From positions 1,355,001 to 1,419,000 of the forward strand of contig NC_010337.2 in assembly GCF_000019165.1 (NCBI RefSeq): 64,000 nucleotides of DNA. The letters run 5' to 3'. Source of the stretch: Heliomicrobium modesticaldum Ice1 (lineage in GTDB: Bacteria; Bacillota; Desulfitobacteriia; Heliobacteriales; Heliobacteriaceae). The position numbers were made by a program, and so were the translations under genes. The notes below the pieces were generated by a model that saw only the letters and a program-made list of their open reading frames with translations, searched no databases and had not been told where the DNA came from. The first letter of the stretch is position 1; every line of letters starts with the position of its first letter. Positions 1-11,652 of this stretch are shown here, in pieces.

Positions 1-39
1 AAATGTTCGTGATGGTCGTTCCTCACAGCTAAAGATGAT

Positions 40-153
40 CCGGTGACAATGGCGGAGAGGTCACACCCGTTCCCATCCCGAACACGGCAGTTAAGCTCTC
101 CAGCGCCGATGGTACTTGGGACGGTGGTCCCCGGGAGAGTAGGACGTTGCCGG
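40..153 (+). rRNA. rrf: 5S ribosomal RNA
   Basis: The stretch has the usual 5S landmarks: a CCGGTGACAATGGCGG start, the GGTCACACCCGTTCCCATCC segment, GAACACGGCAGTTAAGC, and a closing GGACGTTGCCGG that pairs with the start. Length is about 114 nt. It precedes tRNA-Ile and the 23S gene instead of following the 23S; no second 5S is visible after the 23S. Bases 1-39 are spacer, presumably after a 16S gene outside the window. Confidence 0.93.
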
Positions 154-219
154 ATCAGCCGGGAAACCGGCAGGCCCGACAGTCTGCGCAGCGATGCCCG
201 GACAGAAGCGGGTCATCAA

Positions 220-296
220 GGGCCTATAGCTCAGCTGGCTAGAGCGTACGACTGATAATCGTAAGGTCGGTGGTTCAAGTCCACCTAGGCCCACCA
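220..296 (+). tRNA. tRNA-Ile (GAT)
   Basis: A full cloverleaf of 77 nt. The acceptor strands GGGCCTA and TAGGCCC pair, the CCA end is encoded (294-296), the anticodon stem is TACGA/TCGTA and the anticodon GAT is at 254-256. The T arm contains GGTTCAAGTCC. It lies between 5S and 23S, the usual spacer place of tRNA-Ile in rRNA operons. Confidence 0.98.
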
Positions 297-305
297 TCAT
301 TTTTT

Positions 306-320
306 TGCTCCTTGAAAACT
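306..320 (+). promoter_or_regulatory. boxA-like rRNA antitermination element
   Basis: TGCTCCTTGAAAACT closely resembles the boxA found in the 16S-23S spacers of Firmicutes, where Nus factors bind so that polymerase does not terminate early. It stands about 175 nt ahead of the 23S gene. The assignment is by motif and position only. Confidence 0.55.
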
Positions 321-494
321 GCACAGAGGATAAGTAAAGCGCAAGCGGTTATGGTCGAAGCGGCTGTCAGTAGCGCTGAGCGAACCTTATCGATTCGATG
401 ATGGGTCGACGATGCCAGGCATCGTCAACGCGTCAGTGAAAAGATAAGTTTAGCGACACGACAGACAGGTTGCAACGACAATAATCGATTATAA

Positions 495-3406
<2,912 letters not shown>

Positions 3407-3520
3407 TTCTTTGCTGCTTTACGACAGATATCCGCTGTGTAGTTTTTAAGGGGCAAGCCCGTCTTCTATGCGGTTGATGCCAATCTCATATAAGACTAGG
3501 TAGAATCTCCTTACCCTTGT

Positions 3521-3595
3521 TCCTCGATAGCTCAACGGTAGAGCAACCGGCTGTTAACCGGTAGGTTGTAGGTTCGAATCCTACTCGAGGAGCCA
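3521..3595 (+). tRNA. tRNA-Asn (GTT)
   Basis: A 75-nt cloverleaf: acceptor TCCTCGA pairs with TCGAGGA, the anticodon stem is CCGGC/ACCGG-like, the anticodon GTT is at 3553-3555, the T loop is GGTTCGAATCC, and CCA is encoded. It is the last gene of the rRNA operon and is followed within 15 nt by a terminator. Confidence 0.98.
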
Positions 3596-3607
3596 TTTAT
3601 GAAGATG

Positions 3608-3639
3608 AAAACCTCAGACGAATAAGTCTGAGGTTTTTT
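3608..3639 (+). terminator. rRNA operon intrinsic terminator
   Basis: A perfect stem of ACCTCAGAC and GTCTGAGGT with a six-base loop is followed by a run of Ts (3634-3639). It ends the tRNA-Asn/rRNA transcript. The group II intron begins two bases after the T-run, which is the preferred target type of group IIC introns. Confidence 0.9.
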
Positions 3640-4026
3640 GGTGCGCCCGGCATGGGCGTTGTCTCTAGGGTGGAAGTCCCGAACGCCGAAGGTGGCAGTA
3701 GGCGTTAGCTTAAGGCAAGGGTGTCCGCCGCGAGGCGGAATCTGAAGGAAGCCAGCGGCAAACCTCCGGCCCGAGGACCACGAACCCCAGGTGAGGCTAG
3801 CGGCAGTTGGATGAGCTTGCCGAACAAAGCGAAGTCCTTGTCACCGAAGGCTGCCGAGAGTAAATGGGGCGGGTAGATGGAGGGAAAGGCAACGTTCTTA
3901 CCCGGGGAGGCCTGCCGGGGGACCAAGTAACTTGGGAAACCACGCCGAAAGGCGTGGCTGAACCGGCAGGAGTCAGCAGAGGTCATAGTAGGCTGGCCCG
4001 ACGTCCGGCCAGATGAAGGACCGAAC

Positions 4027-5454
4027 ATGATGGAAGGGGAAGCGACGATGCGTTCGCGTGACGCGCAGAGACAGCCGAATATCCCGAAAGGGAACTGCCA
4101 ACGGGAGGAAGCGGTGAATCCGCAGGGGACCGGTGGAGTGCCGAGCGCGTTACCGGCACAAGAAGCGAAGCAACCCCGCGAAGAGACGTATGACCTGATG
4201 GAGAAAGTCGTCGAACGAGGGAACATGACGGAAGCGTATAAGCGAGTCATGGCCAACAAAGGCGCGGCCGGAATCGACGGTATGGGGCTAGAATCCCTGC
4301 GCCCGTACCTAAAAGAGGAATGGTCGCGCATTAAACAGGAATTGTTGGAGGGGACCTATCGACCGCAACCGGTCCGGCGGGTTGAAATTCCCAAACCCCA
4401 AGGCGGAACACGGAAGCTGGGCATTCCCACTGTCGTCGATCGACTGATCCAACAGGCCCTGAACCAGATCCTGATGCCGATCTTCGACCCTGACTTTTCC
4501 ACGAACAGCTACGGATTTCGTCCGGGAAAGAGTGCGCACCAAGCGGTGAAGAAAGCGAAGGAATACATCGCCGACGGCTACCGATGGGTGGTTGACATGG
4601 ACCTGGCCCAGTTCTTTGATCGCGTCAATCACGACATTCTCATGGCGCGCGTAGCGCGCAAGGTGAAGGACAAACGAATCTTGAAGTTGATCCGAGAATA
4701 CCTCAAGGCCGGGGTCATGCTCAACGGGATTCGTGTGAAGAGCGAGGAAGGAACACCCCAGGGAGGTCCACTCAGCCCTTTGCTGGCGAACATCATCCTG
4801 GATGATTTGGATAAGGCACTGGAAAGCCGGGGACATCGCTTCTGCCGGTACGCCGACGACTGTAACGTCTACGTCCGCAGTCGACGGGCAGGGCAACGAG
4901 TGATGGAGGGTATGGCAAAGTTTCTGGAGGGGCGGTTAAAACTGCAGGTCAACTGGGAGAAAAGCGCAGTCGACCGACCCTGGAACCGAAAGTTTCTGGG
5001 GTTTTCATTTACGTGGCATAAGGCAGCAAAGATTCGGCTCGCCCCCCAAACGGTGAAACGGGTGAAAGAGAAGATCCGCCAGTTCACTGGGCGGAACCGA
5101 AGCATTGCGATGGAGGACCGACTGGTCACCCTCAACCAATACCTGAAAGGCTGGATGGGCTACTTTCGACTCATTGACACGCCAAGCGTACTTAAAGAGT
5201 TGGATGAGTGGCTTCGCCGACGACTGCGGATGTGCCTGCTCAAGCAATGGAAGCGCCCGAAGACACGAAGACGAAACTTAGTGGCGTTGGGGATCCCGGA
5301 GGAATGGGCATGCAACATCAGCGGCTCACGAAAAGGATATTGGCGTCTGTCCTTGACCCCGCAAATGAATAAAGCCCTTGGCCTCGCCTACTGGCGGGAA
5401 CAGGGCTTAGTCAGTTTAGTCGAAACATACCAATCTCATCGTCAACCAGCATGA
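4027..5454 (+). CDS. ltrA: group II intron reverse transcriptase/maturase
   Basis: A 475-residue intron-encoded protein that helps the intron RNA splice and copies it into DNA at new sites. The reverse transcriptase domain spans about residues 55-310, with the RPQPVRRVEIPKP, GFRPGKSAHQAV, DLAQFFDRVNHD and TPQGGPLSPLLANI blocks and the catalytic YADD at 275-278. A maturase (X) domain follows at about 340-420. The protein stops after a WRLSLTPQMNKALG-type tail and carries no HNH endonuclease, the pattern of class C intron proteins. A GAAGGA ribosome-binding site precedes the ATG. The frame is intact. Its stop overlaps the start of domain V, so ORF and ribozyme are tightly packed. Confidence 0.95.
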   Translation: MMEGEATMRSRDAQRQPNIPKGNCQREEAVNPQGTGGVPSALPAQEAKQPREETYDLMEKVVERGNMTEAYKRVMANKGAAGIDGMGLESLRPYLKEEWSRIKQELLEGTYRPQPVRRVEIPKPQGGTRKLGIPTVVDRLIQQALNQILMPIFDPDFSTNSYGFRPGKSAHQAVKKAKEYIADGYRWVVDMDLAQFFDRVNHDILMARVARKVKDKRILKLIREYLKAGVMLNGIRVKSEEGTPQGGPLSPLLANIILDDLDKALESRGHRFCRYADDCNVYVRSRRAGQRVMEGMAKFLEGRLKLQVNWEKSAVDRPWNRKFLGFSFTWHKAAKIRLAPQTVKRVKEKIRQFTGRNRSIAMEDRLVTLNQYLKGWMGYFRLIDTPSVLKELDEWLRRRLRMCLLKQWKRPKTRRRNLVALGIPEEWACNISGSRKGYWRLSLTPQMNKALGLAYWREQGLVSLVETYQSHRQPA

Positions 5455-5455
5455 A

Positions 5456-5518
5456 CCGCCGTATACCGAACGGTACGTACGGTGGTGTGAGAGGACGGGG
5501 GTTAATCACCCCCTCCTA
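5456..5518 (+). ncRNA. intron domains V and VI
   Basis: Domain V is a bulged hairpin (lower stem 8 bp, two-base CG bulge, upper stem 4 bp) that forms the catalytic centre. Domain VI follows as a GC-rich hairpin with the probable branch-point adenosine at 5518, seven bases before the 3' splice site. The intactness of both suggests that the ribozyme can be active. Confidence 0.75.
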
Positions 5519-5614
5519 CTCGATTAGTTTTTTTGAACTCTCTCGTTTTTTTTCAGGTTGTTCACGGCCTCTCGGCCAGTCTCTGAGGCGCAATTTTTAT
5601 TTTGGAAGGGCGGT

Positions 5615-6196
5615 TTAAGTTGAAACCGCTGTGAGGACGCAGTCGCCGCGCCAGACCTTCACGCGGGCGAAGACATCCTTTTGCTCCCGCAGGGCTTGCT
5701 CCAGCTGCAAGCCAGTGCCCTCTGGCACATAATACTCCTCCAGGCCGTACTCGACCCAGGCGAAGCTGGGTTCGGCGTCGCGGTAGAATTCTTTTTCCTC
5801 CGGTGTCGACAAAGTCTCGGCCGGAGGTACCGGGTAGCGCAGCCCTGCAAAGCGTCCTTTTAACACCACCTGCCCTGGTCCGGGGACAGGTTCGTTGCAA
5901 TAGAGGCCGACCGGTTGATAGAGGCCCTGCTGTTCTTCCACGATGACATAGACCTTGCTGCCGTTTTTGAGCTTCCCTTCCGTGATGTCGTTCGGCACGG
6001 CGCGCGTGTCGATCTCGGATATGTTGTACCGTAAACGCACATAGTCGCCCATAAAAGGATGGCGCGGATCGACGGGCGCCGCTTTCAAGGTGATTTCTTG
6101 GCCGGCGGAAACGATGACGGCCCGGCTGCCCGCCATGAAGAGCAGGACGAGCACCTGTAGGATGACGACGGCGATAAAGGCGTTGCGACGCATCAT
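5615..6196 (-). CDS. GDYXXLXY domain protein
   Basis: A 193-residue protein with one N-terminal membrane segment (about residues 8-27) and then an extracytoplasmic domain carrying GDYVRLRY (residues 50-57), the motif that names the GDYXXLXY family. The family has no established biochemical role and is commonly found beside DUF2157 membrane proteins, as here. It starts directly after the stop of the DUF2157 gene (ATG at 6196, stop ending at 6197), so translation is probably coupled. Two consecutive ATGs allow either as start. It is the last gene of a three-gene minus-strand operon and ends about 90 bp from the group II intron. Confidence 0.85.
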   Translation of the reverse strand: MMRRNAFIAVVILQVLVLLFMAGSRAVIVSAGQEITLKAAPVDPRHPFMGDYVRLRYNISEIDTRAVPNDITEGKLKNGSKVYVIVEEQQGLYQPVGLYCNEPVPGPGQVVLKGRFAGLRYPVPPAETLSTPEEKEFYRDAEPSFAWVEYGLEEYYVPEGTGLQLEQALREQKDVFARVKVWRGDCVLTAVST

Positions 6197-7498
6197 CTAT
6201 TCTCCCTTCCGTGAGGCGTCCAGGAGCTGGCGCCGTTTGCGTTCCAATGCGTAGCCGAGGGCGAAAAGGATGAGGCCGCCGCCGATAAAAAAGAGGGACT
6301 TGTCGAGGATCCCCCAGGCGTATCGGCCGTAGGCGTAAATGACACAGACGAGGAAGAAGCAGGTGCCGCTGTTGATCTGCCATTCCTCGCGCAGGCGGCT
6401 CCCGCTTTGAATCAGCGCGATGGCGCCGGCGAAGAGGATGAGCAGGGCCGTCACTTCCGTATAGGTGGTCAGGATGGCGCTGTCCTCGGCCAGCCAAGGC
6501 TTTTCCGGCTCGAACATTTTAGACACAAAGGAAAGGGGCGACGTGAGGGCGACCATCGCCAGCGATTCGAGGAGAGCTTTTTTGCGAAGGCCGATCCAAA
6601 AGAGAACAGCGGAAAGCGTTACCCAGAGGCCGACCAGCCATGTCCATTCCGGATGCAGGAGTGGACGGCTCATGAGGACCGCGATTTCTACGAAGAAGGC
6701 GCCCCACAGCAGCAACGGCGTGGAGAGCAGCGGTCGCAAGGGTCGACGGCTCTTTTCCGCTGTCTTGTCATAGATCAGGCTCAGCAGCGGGAAAAGGGAG
6801 AACCAGATCAGGCTCTGCTCCGCTTCGAGCAACTGGAAGAGGATGCAGAGGAAGAAGGCGATCGTCGCGCCATACCGGTGAAGCGGTTCGTTGTGACGCC
6901 ACAGAAAGGGAAAGATGAGCCCGGCAAAAGCGGCGTAAAACAAGGGACCGGTGATGAGGGAGATGGCCTTGTCGGTGGCGTCGCTGATATTGGCGGCTGT
7001 GAGCAGAACCAGCGCCGACAGGAAAAAGAGGGGATGCCCGGTCAGGTAGGCGACGGCGATGGCGCCAAGGAACCATAAGCCGAGGCCGGTGGCATCATAA
7101 GCGGTGATGTGGTACATCTGGCCCACGAGCCAGATGCCAGCGCCGTAGGAGAGCAAGCCGAGCAGGAGGAAGGCTGAACCGATGCGGGGGTAACGACCGG
7201 CGAGCGGGTTGGGGCCTCTGCCGTAAGCGAGGAGATAGCCTGTGGTGTAGGTGATGACGATGACGCCGCAGATCAAGGCCAGCCGCGTATGGCGCGGGAT
7301 ATCGTCCCAGTTGTGGGCCACCAGCAGGATAAAGCCGAGACCGACGAGCAGGCCGGCCAGCCAGAGGATGATCTGCGATGAACGCCATTCGGAAGGGGTA
7401 TATCGCTCCAAGAGGCGTTCTTTTTGATCGGCTGTAATCAGGCCTTCCCCATGCCACTGGGTGATCTCGTCGCGCAACCACTTGTTCCGAGACATCAC
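6197..7498 (-). CDS. DUF2157 domain membrane protein
   Basis: A 433-residue polytopic membrane protein. A soluble N-terminal segment of about 45 residues (WLRDEITQWHGEGLITADQ, typical of DUF2157) is followed by many hydrophobic segments, for example IILWLAGLLVGLGFILLVAHNW, and a charged C-terminus. The biochemical role of the family is unknown. Its start overlaps the stop of the XRE regulator gene by four bases and its stop abuts the next start, so the three genes form one coupled unit. The partner GDYXXLXY protein probably acts with it at the membrane; that is an inference from the conserved pairing. Confidence 0.85.
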   Translation of the reverse strand: MMSRNKWLRDEITQWHGEGLITADQKERLLERYTPSEWRSSQIILWLAGLLVGLGFILLVAHNWDDIPRHTRLALICGVIVITYTTGYLLAYGRGPNPLAGRYPRIGSAFLLLGLLSYGAGIWLVGQMYHITAYDATGLGLWFLGAIAVAYLTGHPLFFLSALVLLTAANISDATDKAISLITGPLFYAAFAGLIFPFLWRHNEPLHRYGATIAFFLCILFQLLEAEQSLIWFSLFPLLSLIYDKTAEKSRRPLRPLLSTPLLLWGAFFVEIAVLMSRPLLHPEWTWLVGLWVTLSAVLFWIGLRKKALLESLAMVALTSPLSFVSKMFEPEKPWLAEDSAILTTYTEVTALLILFAGAIALIQSGSRLREEWQINSGTCFFLVCVIYAYGRYAWGILDKSLFFIGGGLILFALGYALERKRRQLLDASRKGE

Positions 7499-8013
7499 GG
7501 CCTATCACCTTCCTTTCCCCAATTCTCTTCTGCCATCGTTTCTGACCCCAGTTCGGTCAATCGCTTGTAGGTCTCCTCCCGGTTCATGCTGTAATAATGA
7601 AGGTAATGGTCCTTGTCGATGATCCTGTAATAGGGGGTGAAGAGGTGTTTCTGGACGATGAACGGCCCTTGCCGGCATTCTTCGGTCCACCAGACGCGGC
7701 CGCCTAAGGTTTTGTACCAGGCGCGCGAGTTGGCTCGCCTGGAAACAAATTCGATCACGTCGATGGTCATGTCGCCGAAGAGGGATTGCACCGTTTCTCC
7801 TCGGCGGAACAAGAGGGCCGTCAGCGCCGCTGCCGTAAAGCCCAGGGTCTTCCGTCCTTTCTCCACATCGACGAGCGTCTTTTTCGATATGCCGATGCTC
7901 TCCGCCATCTTATCCTGGGTCAAATCGGCTTCTGTGCGGATCTCGCGGAGTTTTTCTGAAACCAATTGGTCAAAGGCGTCTTGGGTGAGAAGGCCTGCGT
8001 CGTCGATTTTGAT
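7495..8013 (-). CDS. XRE-family transcriptional regulator
   Basis: The N-terminal part has a helix-turn-helix of the XRE/Cro type (LREIRTEADLTQDKMAESIGISKKTLVDVEKGRKTLG). The rest of the protein, about 100 residues, contains KTLGGRVWWTEECRQGPFIVQKHLFTPYYRIID and is not recognised. The most 3' possible start is TTG at 7965, which has no ribosome-binding site. A perfect AGGAGGGGAGG lies at 8021-8031 and its best-spaced in-frame codon is ATC at 8013, which would add 16 residues (IKIDDAGLLTQDAFDQ). I give the longer form; the true start is uncertain. It is the first gene of the operon with the DUF2157 and GDYXXLXY genes and probably regulates it through the palindromes upstream. Confidence 0.8.
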   Translation of the reverse strand: MKIDDAGLLTQDAFDQLVSEKLREIRTEADLTQDKMAESIGISKKTLVDVEKGRKTLGFTAAALTALLFRRGETVQSLFGDMTIDVIEFVSRRANSRAWYKTLGGRVWWTEECRQGPFIVQKHLFTPYYRIIDKDHYLHYYSMNREETYKRLTELGSETMAEENWGKEGDRP

Positions 8014-8037
8014 AGGAAATCCTCCCCTCCTGCGTTA

Positions 8038-8053
8038 GGTGTAAAAATACACC
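8038..8053. promoter_or_regulatory. operator-like palindrome 1
   Basis: GGTGTA-AAAA-TACACC is a perfect 6-4-6 inverted repeat just upstream of the ribosome-binding site of the XRE regulator gene. Position and geometry suggest an autoregulatory operator. No binding data are available from sequence alone. Confidence 0.55.
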
Positions 8054-8057
8054 CCTT

Positions 8058-8073
8058 AGTGTAATTTTATACT
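8058..8073. promoter_or_regulatory. operator-like palindrome 2
   Basis: AGTGTA-ATTT-TATACT repeats the 6-4-6 geometry of the neighbouring palindrome with one mismatch between its arms. The two centres are exactly 20 bp apart, about two helical turns, so two dimers would sit on the same face of the DNA. Confidence 0.5.
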
Positions 8074-8199
8074 TAACAATGGCCCTGTCAAGAGAAAGAG
8101 CAGATGTGCAAAAATAATGAAATAGAGAGATTTTCGCAGGGATAAGGAGATAATCTTTACGGAATCACCCTATGGCGAGTCATTTTCCTCCGGCGCGTC

Positions 8200-8230
8200 T
8201 TGAATAAGAGGAGCCAAGCGGTGATAAAAT
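8200..8230 (+). promoter_or_regulatory. candidate sigma-A promoter of the clpB operon
   Basis: TTGAAT at 8200-8205 is followed by GATAAA (17-bp spacing) or TAAAAT (19-bp spacing, 8225-8230). The CtsR box starts 12 bp downstream, where repressor would block the start of transcription. Confidence 0.55.
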
Positions 8231-8241
8231 AGAGCTACAAA

Positions 8242-8258
8242 GGTCAAAGTTAGTCAAT
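8242..8258 (+). promoter_or_regulatory. CtsR operator
   Basis: GGTCAAA-GTT-AGTCAAT matches the CtsR heptanucleotide direct repeat (RGTCAAA, three bases, RGTCAAA) except for the last base of the second repeat and the middle spacer base. The repressor gene ctsR is the second gene of the operon, which strongly supports the site and implies autoregulation. Confidence 0.8.
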
Positions 8259-8377
8259 AACAGAGGAGCCCTATCTTTCTGCTCCAATACCCGATCTGGC
8301 GCCGCAGTCCTGTTGTGCCCTATATGGGATGAAAGTCTCCTGTCTGAAAAAAAGTCTCGCTTTTTGGAGGTGGGAAC

Positions 8378-11032
8378 ATGGACTTCAACAAATTGACCCA
8401 GAAAAGCCAGGAAGCCTTTGCGGCGGCCCAATCGCTGGCCGTACAGCAGGGAAACCCGGAAGTCGATCTGGAGCACCTCTTGACCGCCCTGGTGGAACAG
8501 GAAGAAGGGTTAACGGGTCGGCTTCTGGACAAGATGGGAATAGACAGCGATCAGTTTGGCAGAAAAATCCGACGGGAGATGGAGCGAAAGCCTCGAATCT
8601 CCGGACCGGGTGTCGAGCCGGGACGGGTATATATCACACCGCGTCTCCAGCGCCTCCTCGTGAAAGCCGAGGAAGAAGCGCGCAACCTGAAAGATGAATA
8701 CGTTTCTGTGGAGCACCTGCTGCTGGCCTTTTTGGATCCGGTCCTCGACGGGCCGCTCAAGCGGATCTTTGCCGAGTCTAACCTGACCCGCGAAAACCTG
8801 CTGAAGGCGTTGACGGCGATCCGCGGACACCAGCGCGTCACCAGCGCCAATCCGGAGGTCACCTACGAGGTCTTGGAAAAGTACGGTCGCGAACTGGTCC
8901 AGGAAGCCCGGCGGGGACGGCTCGACCCGGTCATCGGGCGCGACGCCGAGATCCGGCGGGTCATCCGTATCCTCTCCCGCAAGACGAAGAACAACCCTGT
9001 CCTTATCGGCGAGCCCGGTGTGGGCAAGACGGCCATCGTCGAGGGACTGGCCTTGCGCATCGTCCGCGGCGACGTGCCGGAGGGGCTTAAAGATAAGGCC
9101 ATCTTTGCGCTAGACCTGGGCGCTCTCGTGGCTGGCGCCAAGTACCGCGGCGAGTTTGAAGAACGGTTGAAGGCGGTGCTGCAAGAGGTCAAAAAGAGCG
9201 ACGGGCGCATCCTCCTCTTCATCGACGAATTGCACACCATCGTCGGCGCCGGTAAGGCCGAAGGGGCCATGGACGCCGGCAATATGTTGAAGCCCATGCT
9301 CGCCCGGGGTGAGCTCCACTGCATCGGCGCCACTACCTTGGATGAATACCGCAAGTATATTGAAAAAGACGCGGCACTGGAGCGGCGTTTTCAACCGGTC
9401 CTCGTTGACGCGCCCGATGTGGAAGACACCATCTCCATCCTGCGAGGCTTGAAAGAGCGCTTCGAGGTCCACCACGGCGTCAAAATTCATGACAGCGCCC
9501 TTGTAGCGGCGGCGACTTTATCCAACCGCTATATCAGCGATCGCTTCCTGCCCGATAAGGCCATCGACCTTGTCGACGAGGCCTGCGCCCTCATCCGCAC
9601 GGAGATCGATTCCTTGCCGACGGAACTCGACGAAGTGAACCGGCGACGCGTCCAGTTGGAGGTGGAAGAGGCCGCTTTGGCCCGGGAAAAAGACAGGGCG
9701 AGCCAAGAGCGGCTTGAAGCGCTCCGCCGGGAACTGGCCGACCTGCGAGAAAAGGAAGACCAGATGCGGGCGCGCTGGGACTTGGAGAAAGAGGCGATCC
9801 GCAAGGTTCAGTCCCTGCGCGAGGAGATAGAGAAGGTCCGTCGCGAGGTGGAAGAGGCCGAGCGGGGCTACAACTATGACCTGAACCGCCTCGCCGAACT
9901 GAGATACGGCCGCCTGCCCCAGTTGGAGCGGCAGCTTGCTCAGGAAGAGGCCGAGCTGGCCCGCAAGTCCGGCGAAAACCGGCTGCTCCGCGAAGAGGTG
10001 ACGGAAGAGGAGATCGCTGACATCGTCTCCCGTTGGACCGGCATCCCGGTGGCGCGCCTTGTCGAGGGGGAACGGGAAAAGCTGCTCCGGCTGGGTGAGA
10101 TCCTCCATGAGCGGGTCGTCGGCCAGGAGGAGGCCGTCCAACTGGTGACGGATGCCGTCTTGAGAGCCCGTTCCGGCATCAAAGACCCTCGCCGCCCCAT
10201 CGGCGCCTTTATCTTCCTGGGGCCGACGGGTGTCGGCAAGACGGAACTGGCCAAGGCCTTGGCCCAGTCGCTCTTTGACAGCGAAGAGAACCTGATCCGC
10301 ATCGATATGTCCGAGTACATGGAGAAACATGCTGTCTCCCGCCTGATCGGCGCGCCCCCCGGCTATGTGGGCTATGAAGAGGGCGGCCAGTTGACCGAGG
10401 CGGTGCGGCGCAAGCCCTATTCGGTCATCCTCTTTGACGAGATTGAAAAGGCGCACCCTGACGTCTTCAACATCCTGCTGCAGATCCTCGACGACGGGCG
10501 GGTCACCGACAGCCAGGGTCGCACCGTTGATTTTAAGAATACGGTCATCATCATGACCTCCAACATCGGCTCCCAGCACCTGCTGGAAGGAGCGACAGAA
10601 GACGGCGAGATCCGGCCTCATGCGCGCGATCAGGTCATGGGCAGCCTGCGGACCCACTTCCGGCCGGAGTTTCTCAACCGTGTCGATGATGTGATCCTCT
10701 TCAAACCGCTCACCTTCCGGGAGATCACCGCGATCATCGACATCCTGACGAGGGACCTGCAAAAAAGGCTGGCCCAACGCCGGATCAGCTTGACTCTGAC
10801 CGAGGCGGCCAAGTCTCATATCGCTCGAGAGGGCTTTGACCCCATCTACGGCGCCCGTCCGCTGAAGCGCTACCTCCAGCGTCATGTGGAAACGCCGGTG
10901 GCCCGGGCGCTGATCGCCGGCTCTGTCGGCGACGGCGGGCGGATCATGGTTGACGAGCGCGATGGGCGACTCCAGGTGGAGCAGGCGAACGAAGGGAACA
11001 CCGCCGATGATAATAACCGGAAGTCGACGTAA
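8378..11032 (+). CDS. clpB: ATP-dependent disaggregase ClpB
   Basis: An 884-residue Hsp100 chaperone that threads aggregated proteins through its hexameric ring, normally with DnaK. It has the N-terminal Clp repeat domain (about 1-145), a first AAA+ module with Walker A GEPGVGKT and Walker B LLFIDE, a long coiled-coil middle domain (about 410-530) that identifies ClpB rather than ClpC, and a second AAA+ module with GPTGVGKT and [12 protein letters not shown]. The start ATG follows GGAGGTG. A CtsR box lies upstream and ctsR directly downstream, so clpB heads the class III heat-shock operon. The length is normal for the family. Confidence 0.97.
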   Translation: MDFNKLTQKSQEAFAAAQSLAVQQGNPEVDLEHLLTALVEQEEGLTGRLLDKMGIDSDQFGRKIRREMERKPRISGPGVEPGRVYITPRLQRLLVKAEEEARNLKDEYVSVEHLLLAFLDPVLDGPLKRIFAESNLTRENLLKALTAIRGHQRVTSANPEVTYEVLEKYGRELVQEARRGRLDPVIGRDAEIRRVIRILSRKTKNNPVLIGEPGVGKTAIVEGLALRIVRGDVPEGLKDKAIFALDLGALVAGAKYRGEFEERLKAVLQEVKKSDGRILLFIDELHTIVGAGKAEGAMDAGNMLKPMLARGELHCIGATTLDEYRKYIEKDAALERRFQPVLVDAPDVEDTISILRGLKERFEVHHGVKIHDSALVAAATLSNRYISDRFLPDKAIDLVDEACALIRTEIDSLPTELDEVNRRRVQLEVEEAALAREKDRASQERLEALRRELADLREKEDQMRARWDLEKEAIRKVQSLREEIEKVRREVEEAERGYNYDLNRLAELRYGRLPQLERQLAQEEAELARKSGENRLLREEVTEEEIADIVSRWTGIPVARLVEGEREKLLRLGEILHERVVGQEEAVQLVTDAVLRARSGIKDPRRPIGAFIFLGPTGVGKTELAKALAQSLFDSEENLIRIDMSEYMEKHAVSRLIGAPPGYVGYEEGGQLTEAVRRKPYSVILFDEIEKAHPDVFNILLQILDDGRVTDSQGRTVDFKNTVIIMTSNIGSQHLLEGATEDGEIRPHARDQVMGSLRTHFRPEFLNRVDDVILFKPLTFREITAIIDILTRDLQKRLAQRRISLTLTEAAKSHIAREGFDPIYGARPLKRYLQRHVETPVARALIAGSVGDGGRIMVDERDGRLQVEQANEGNTADDNNRKST

Positions 11033-11082
11033 GCGAGGGTAGTCGACGCACCCTTGTCATCAACACACGGTGGTGATGGGAC

Positions 11083-11580
11083 ATGGCCAATTTGGCCGAT
11101 CAGATCGAGCGCTATATTAAGGAACAGTTGGAAAAAAGCCGAGAACGGATGATCGAGATCCAACGTCAGCAGTTGGCCGCCCTCTTCGGCTGCGTGCCCT
11201 CTCAGATCAACTATGTCCTGACAACGCGCTTCGCTGCTGAGCAGGGCTATGTGGTGGAAAGCCGGCGCGGCGGCGGCGGTTTCGTCCGCATCGTCAAATT
11301 GGACATGGAGGGCGACTTGTGGGAGATCCTGTCCACCCGGTTGGGCGACATGCTGTCGGAAGACCAGGCTCGCCGGATCATCGAACGGCTGATGGAAGAG
11401 CAGATCCTGACCATCCGGGAAGGGCTGATCATGCAGGCCGCTGTTCAGCGCGATGTGCTGCAGATCGGCTTTCCCCAGCGGGATCTGCTCCGCGCTCGCC
11501 TGCTCAAGGCGATGCTCTCCAACCTCAAGCGCTATCGGGCGCCCGAAGCGGAAGTGGAGCAGGGGAAGGAAAAAAGCTGA
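11083..11580 (+). CDS. ctsR: transcriptional repressor CtsR
   Basis: A 165-residue winged-helix repressor of clp genes. The N-terminal half (about 1-75) is the DNA-binding domain with the glycine-rich wing RRGGGGFVRI, which in characterised CtsR is the heat sensor and the site of arginine phosphorylation by McsB. The C-terminal half is helical, used for dimerisation and control by McsA/McsB. It lies between clpB and mcsA, 50 bp after clpB, with a GGTGATGGG site before the ATG. An operator that it should recognise is at 8242-8258. Confidence 0.96.
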   Translation: MANLADQIERYIKEQLEKSRERMIEIQRQQLAALFGCVPSQINYVLTTRFAAEQGYVVESRRGGGGFVRIVKLDMEGDLWEILSTRLGDMLSEDQARRIIERLMEEQILTIREGLIMQAAVQRDVLQIGFPQRDLLRARLLKAMLSNLKRYRAPEAEVEQGKEKS

Positions 11581-11652
11581 AGGGATGGAAGAGCTCAATA
11601 TAGAAGAGCTCAAGTGAGAGAGGCAGGCAAAATGATCGAGGGGGGTTTTGCC

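Larger units (their letters stand above)
3641..5525 (+). mobile_element. group II intron, IIC-like, complete
   Basis: The element starts with GTGCG (group II 5' consensus) at 3641 and ends near CTACTCGATT at 5516-5525. The 5' part (3641-4026) is structured RNA domains I-III and the ORF sits in domain IV. Domain V is at about 5456-5485: CCGCCGTA pairs with TACGGTGG, a CG bulge follows TACC/GGTA, and the loop is GAAC. Domain VI (5490-5518) has a GGGGGT/ACCCCC stem and an unpaired A at 5518 suited to be the branch point. The CGC in domain V, the missing endonuclease domain of the ORF and insertion behind a terminator hairpin all suit class IIC; the class is an inference. The 3' end could be 5524 or 5525. 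Confidence 0.88.

Noticed and set aside
9518..10885. A 455-codon open frame antisense to clpB
   Set aside because: It mirrors the codon periodicity of clpB, whose sequence is fully conserved; the predicted product shows no recognisable domain.
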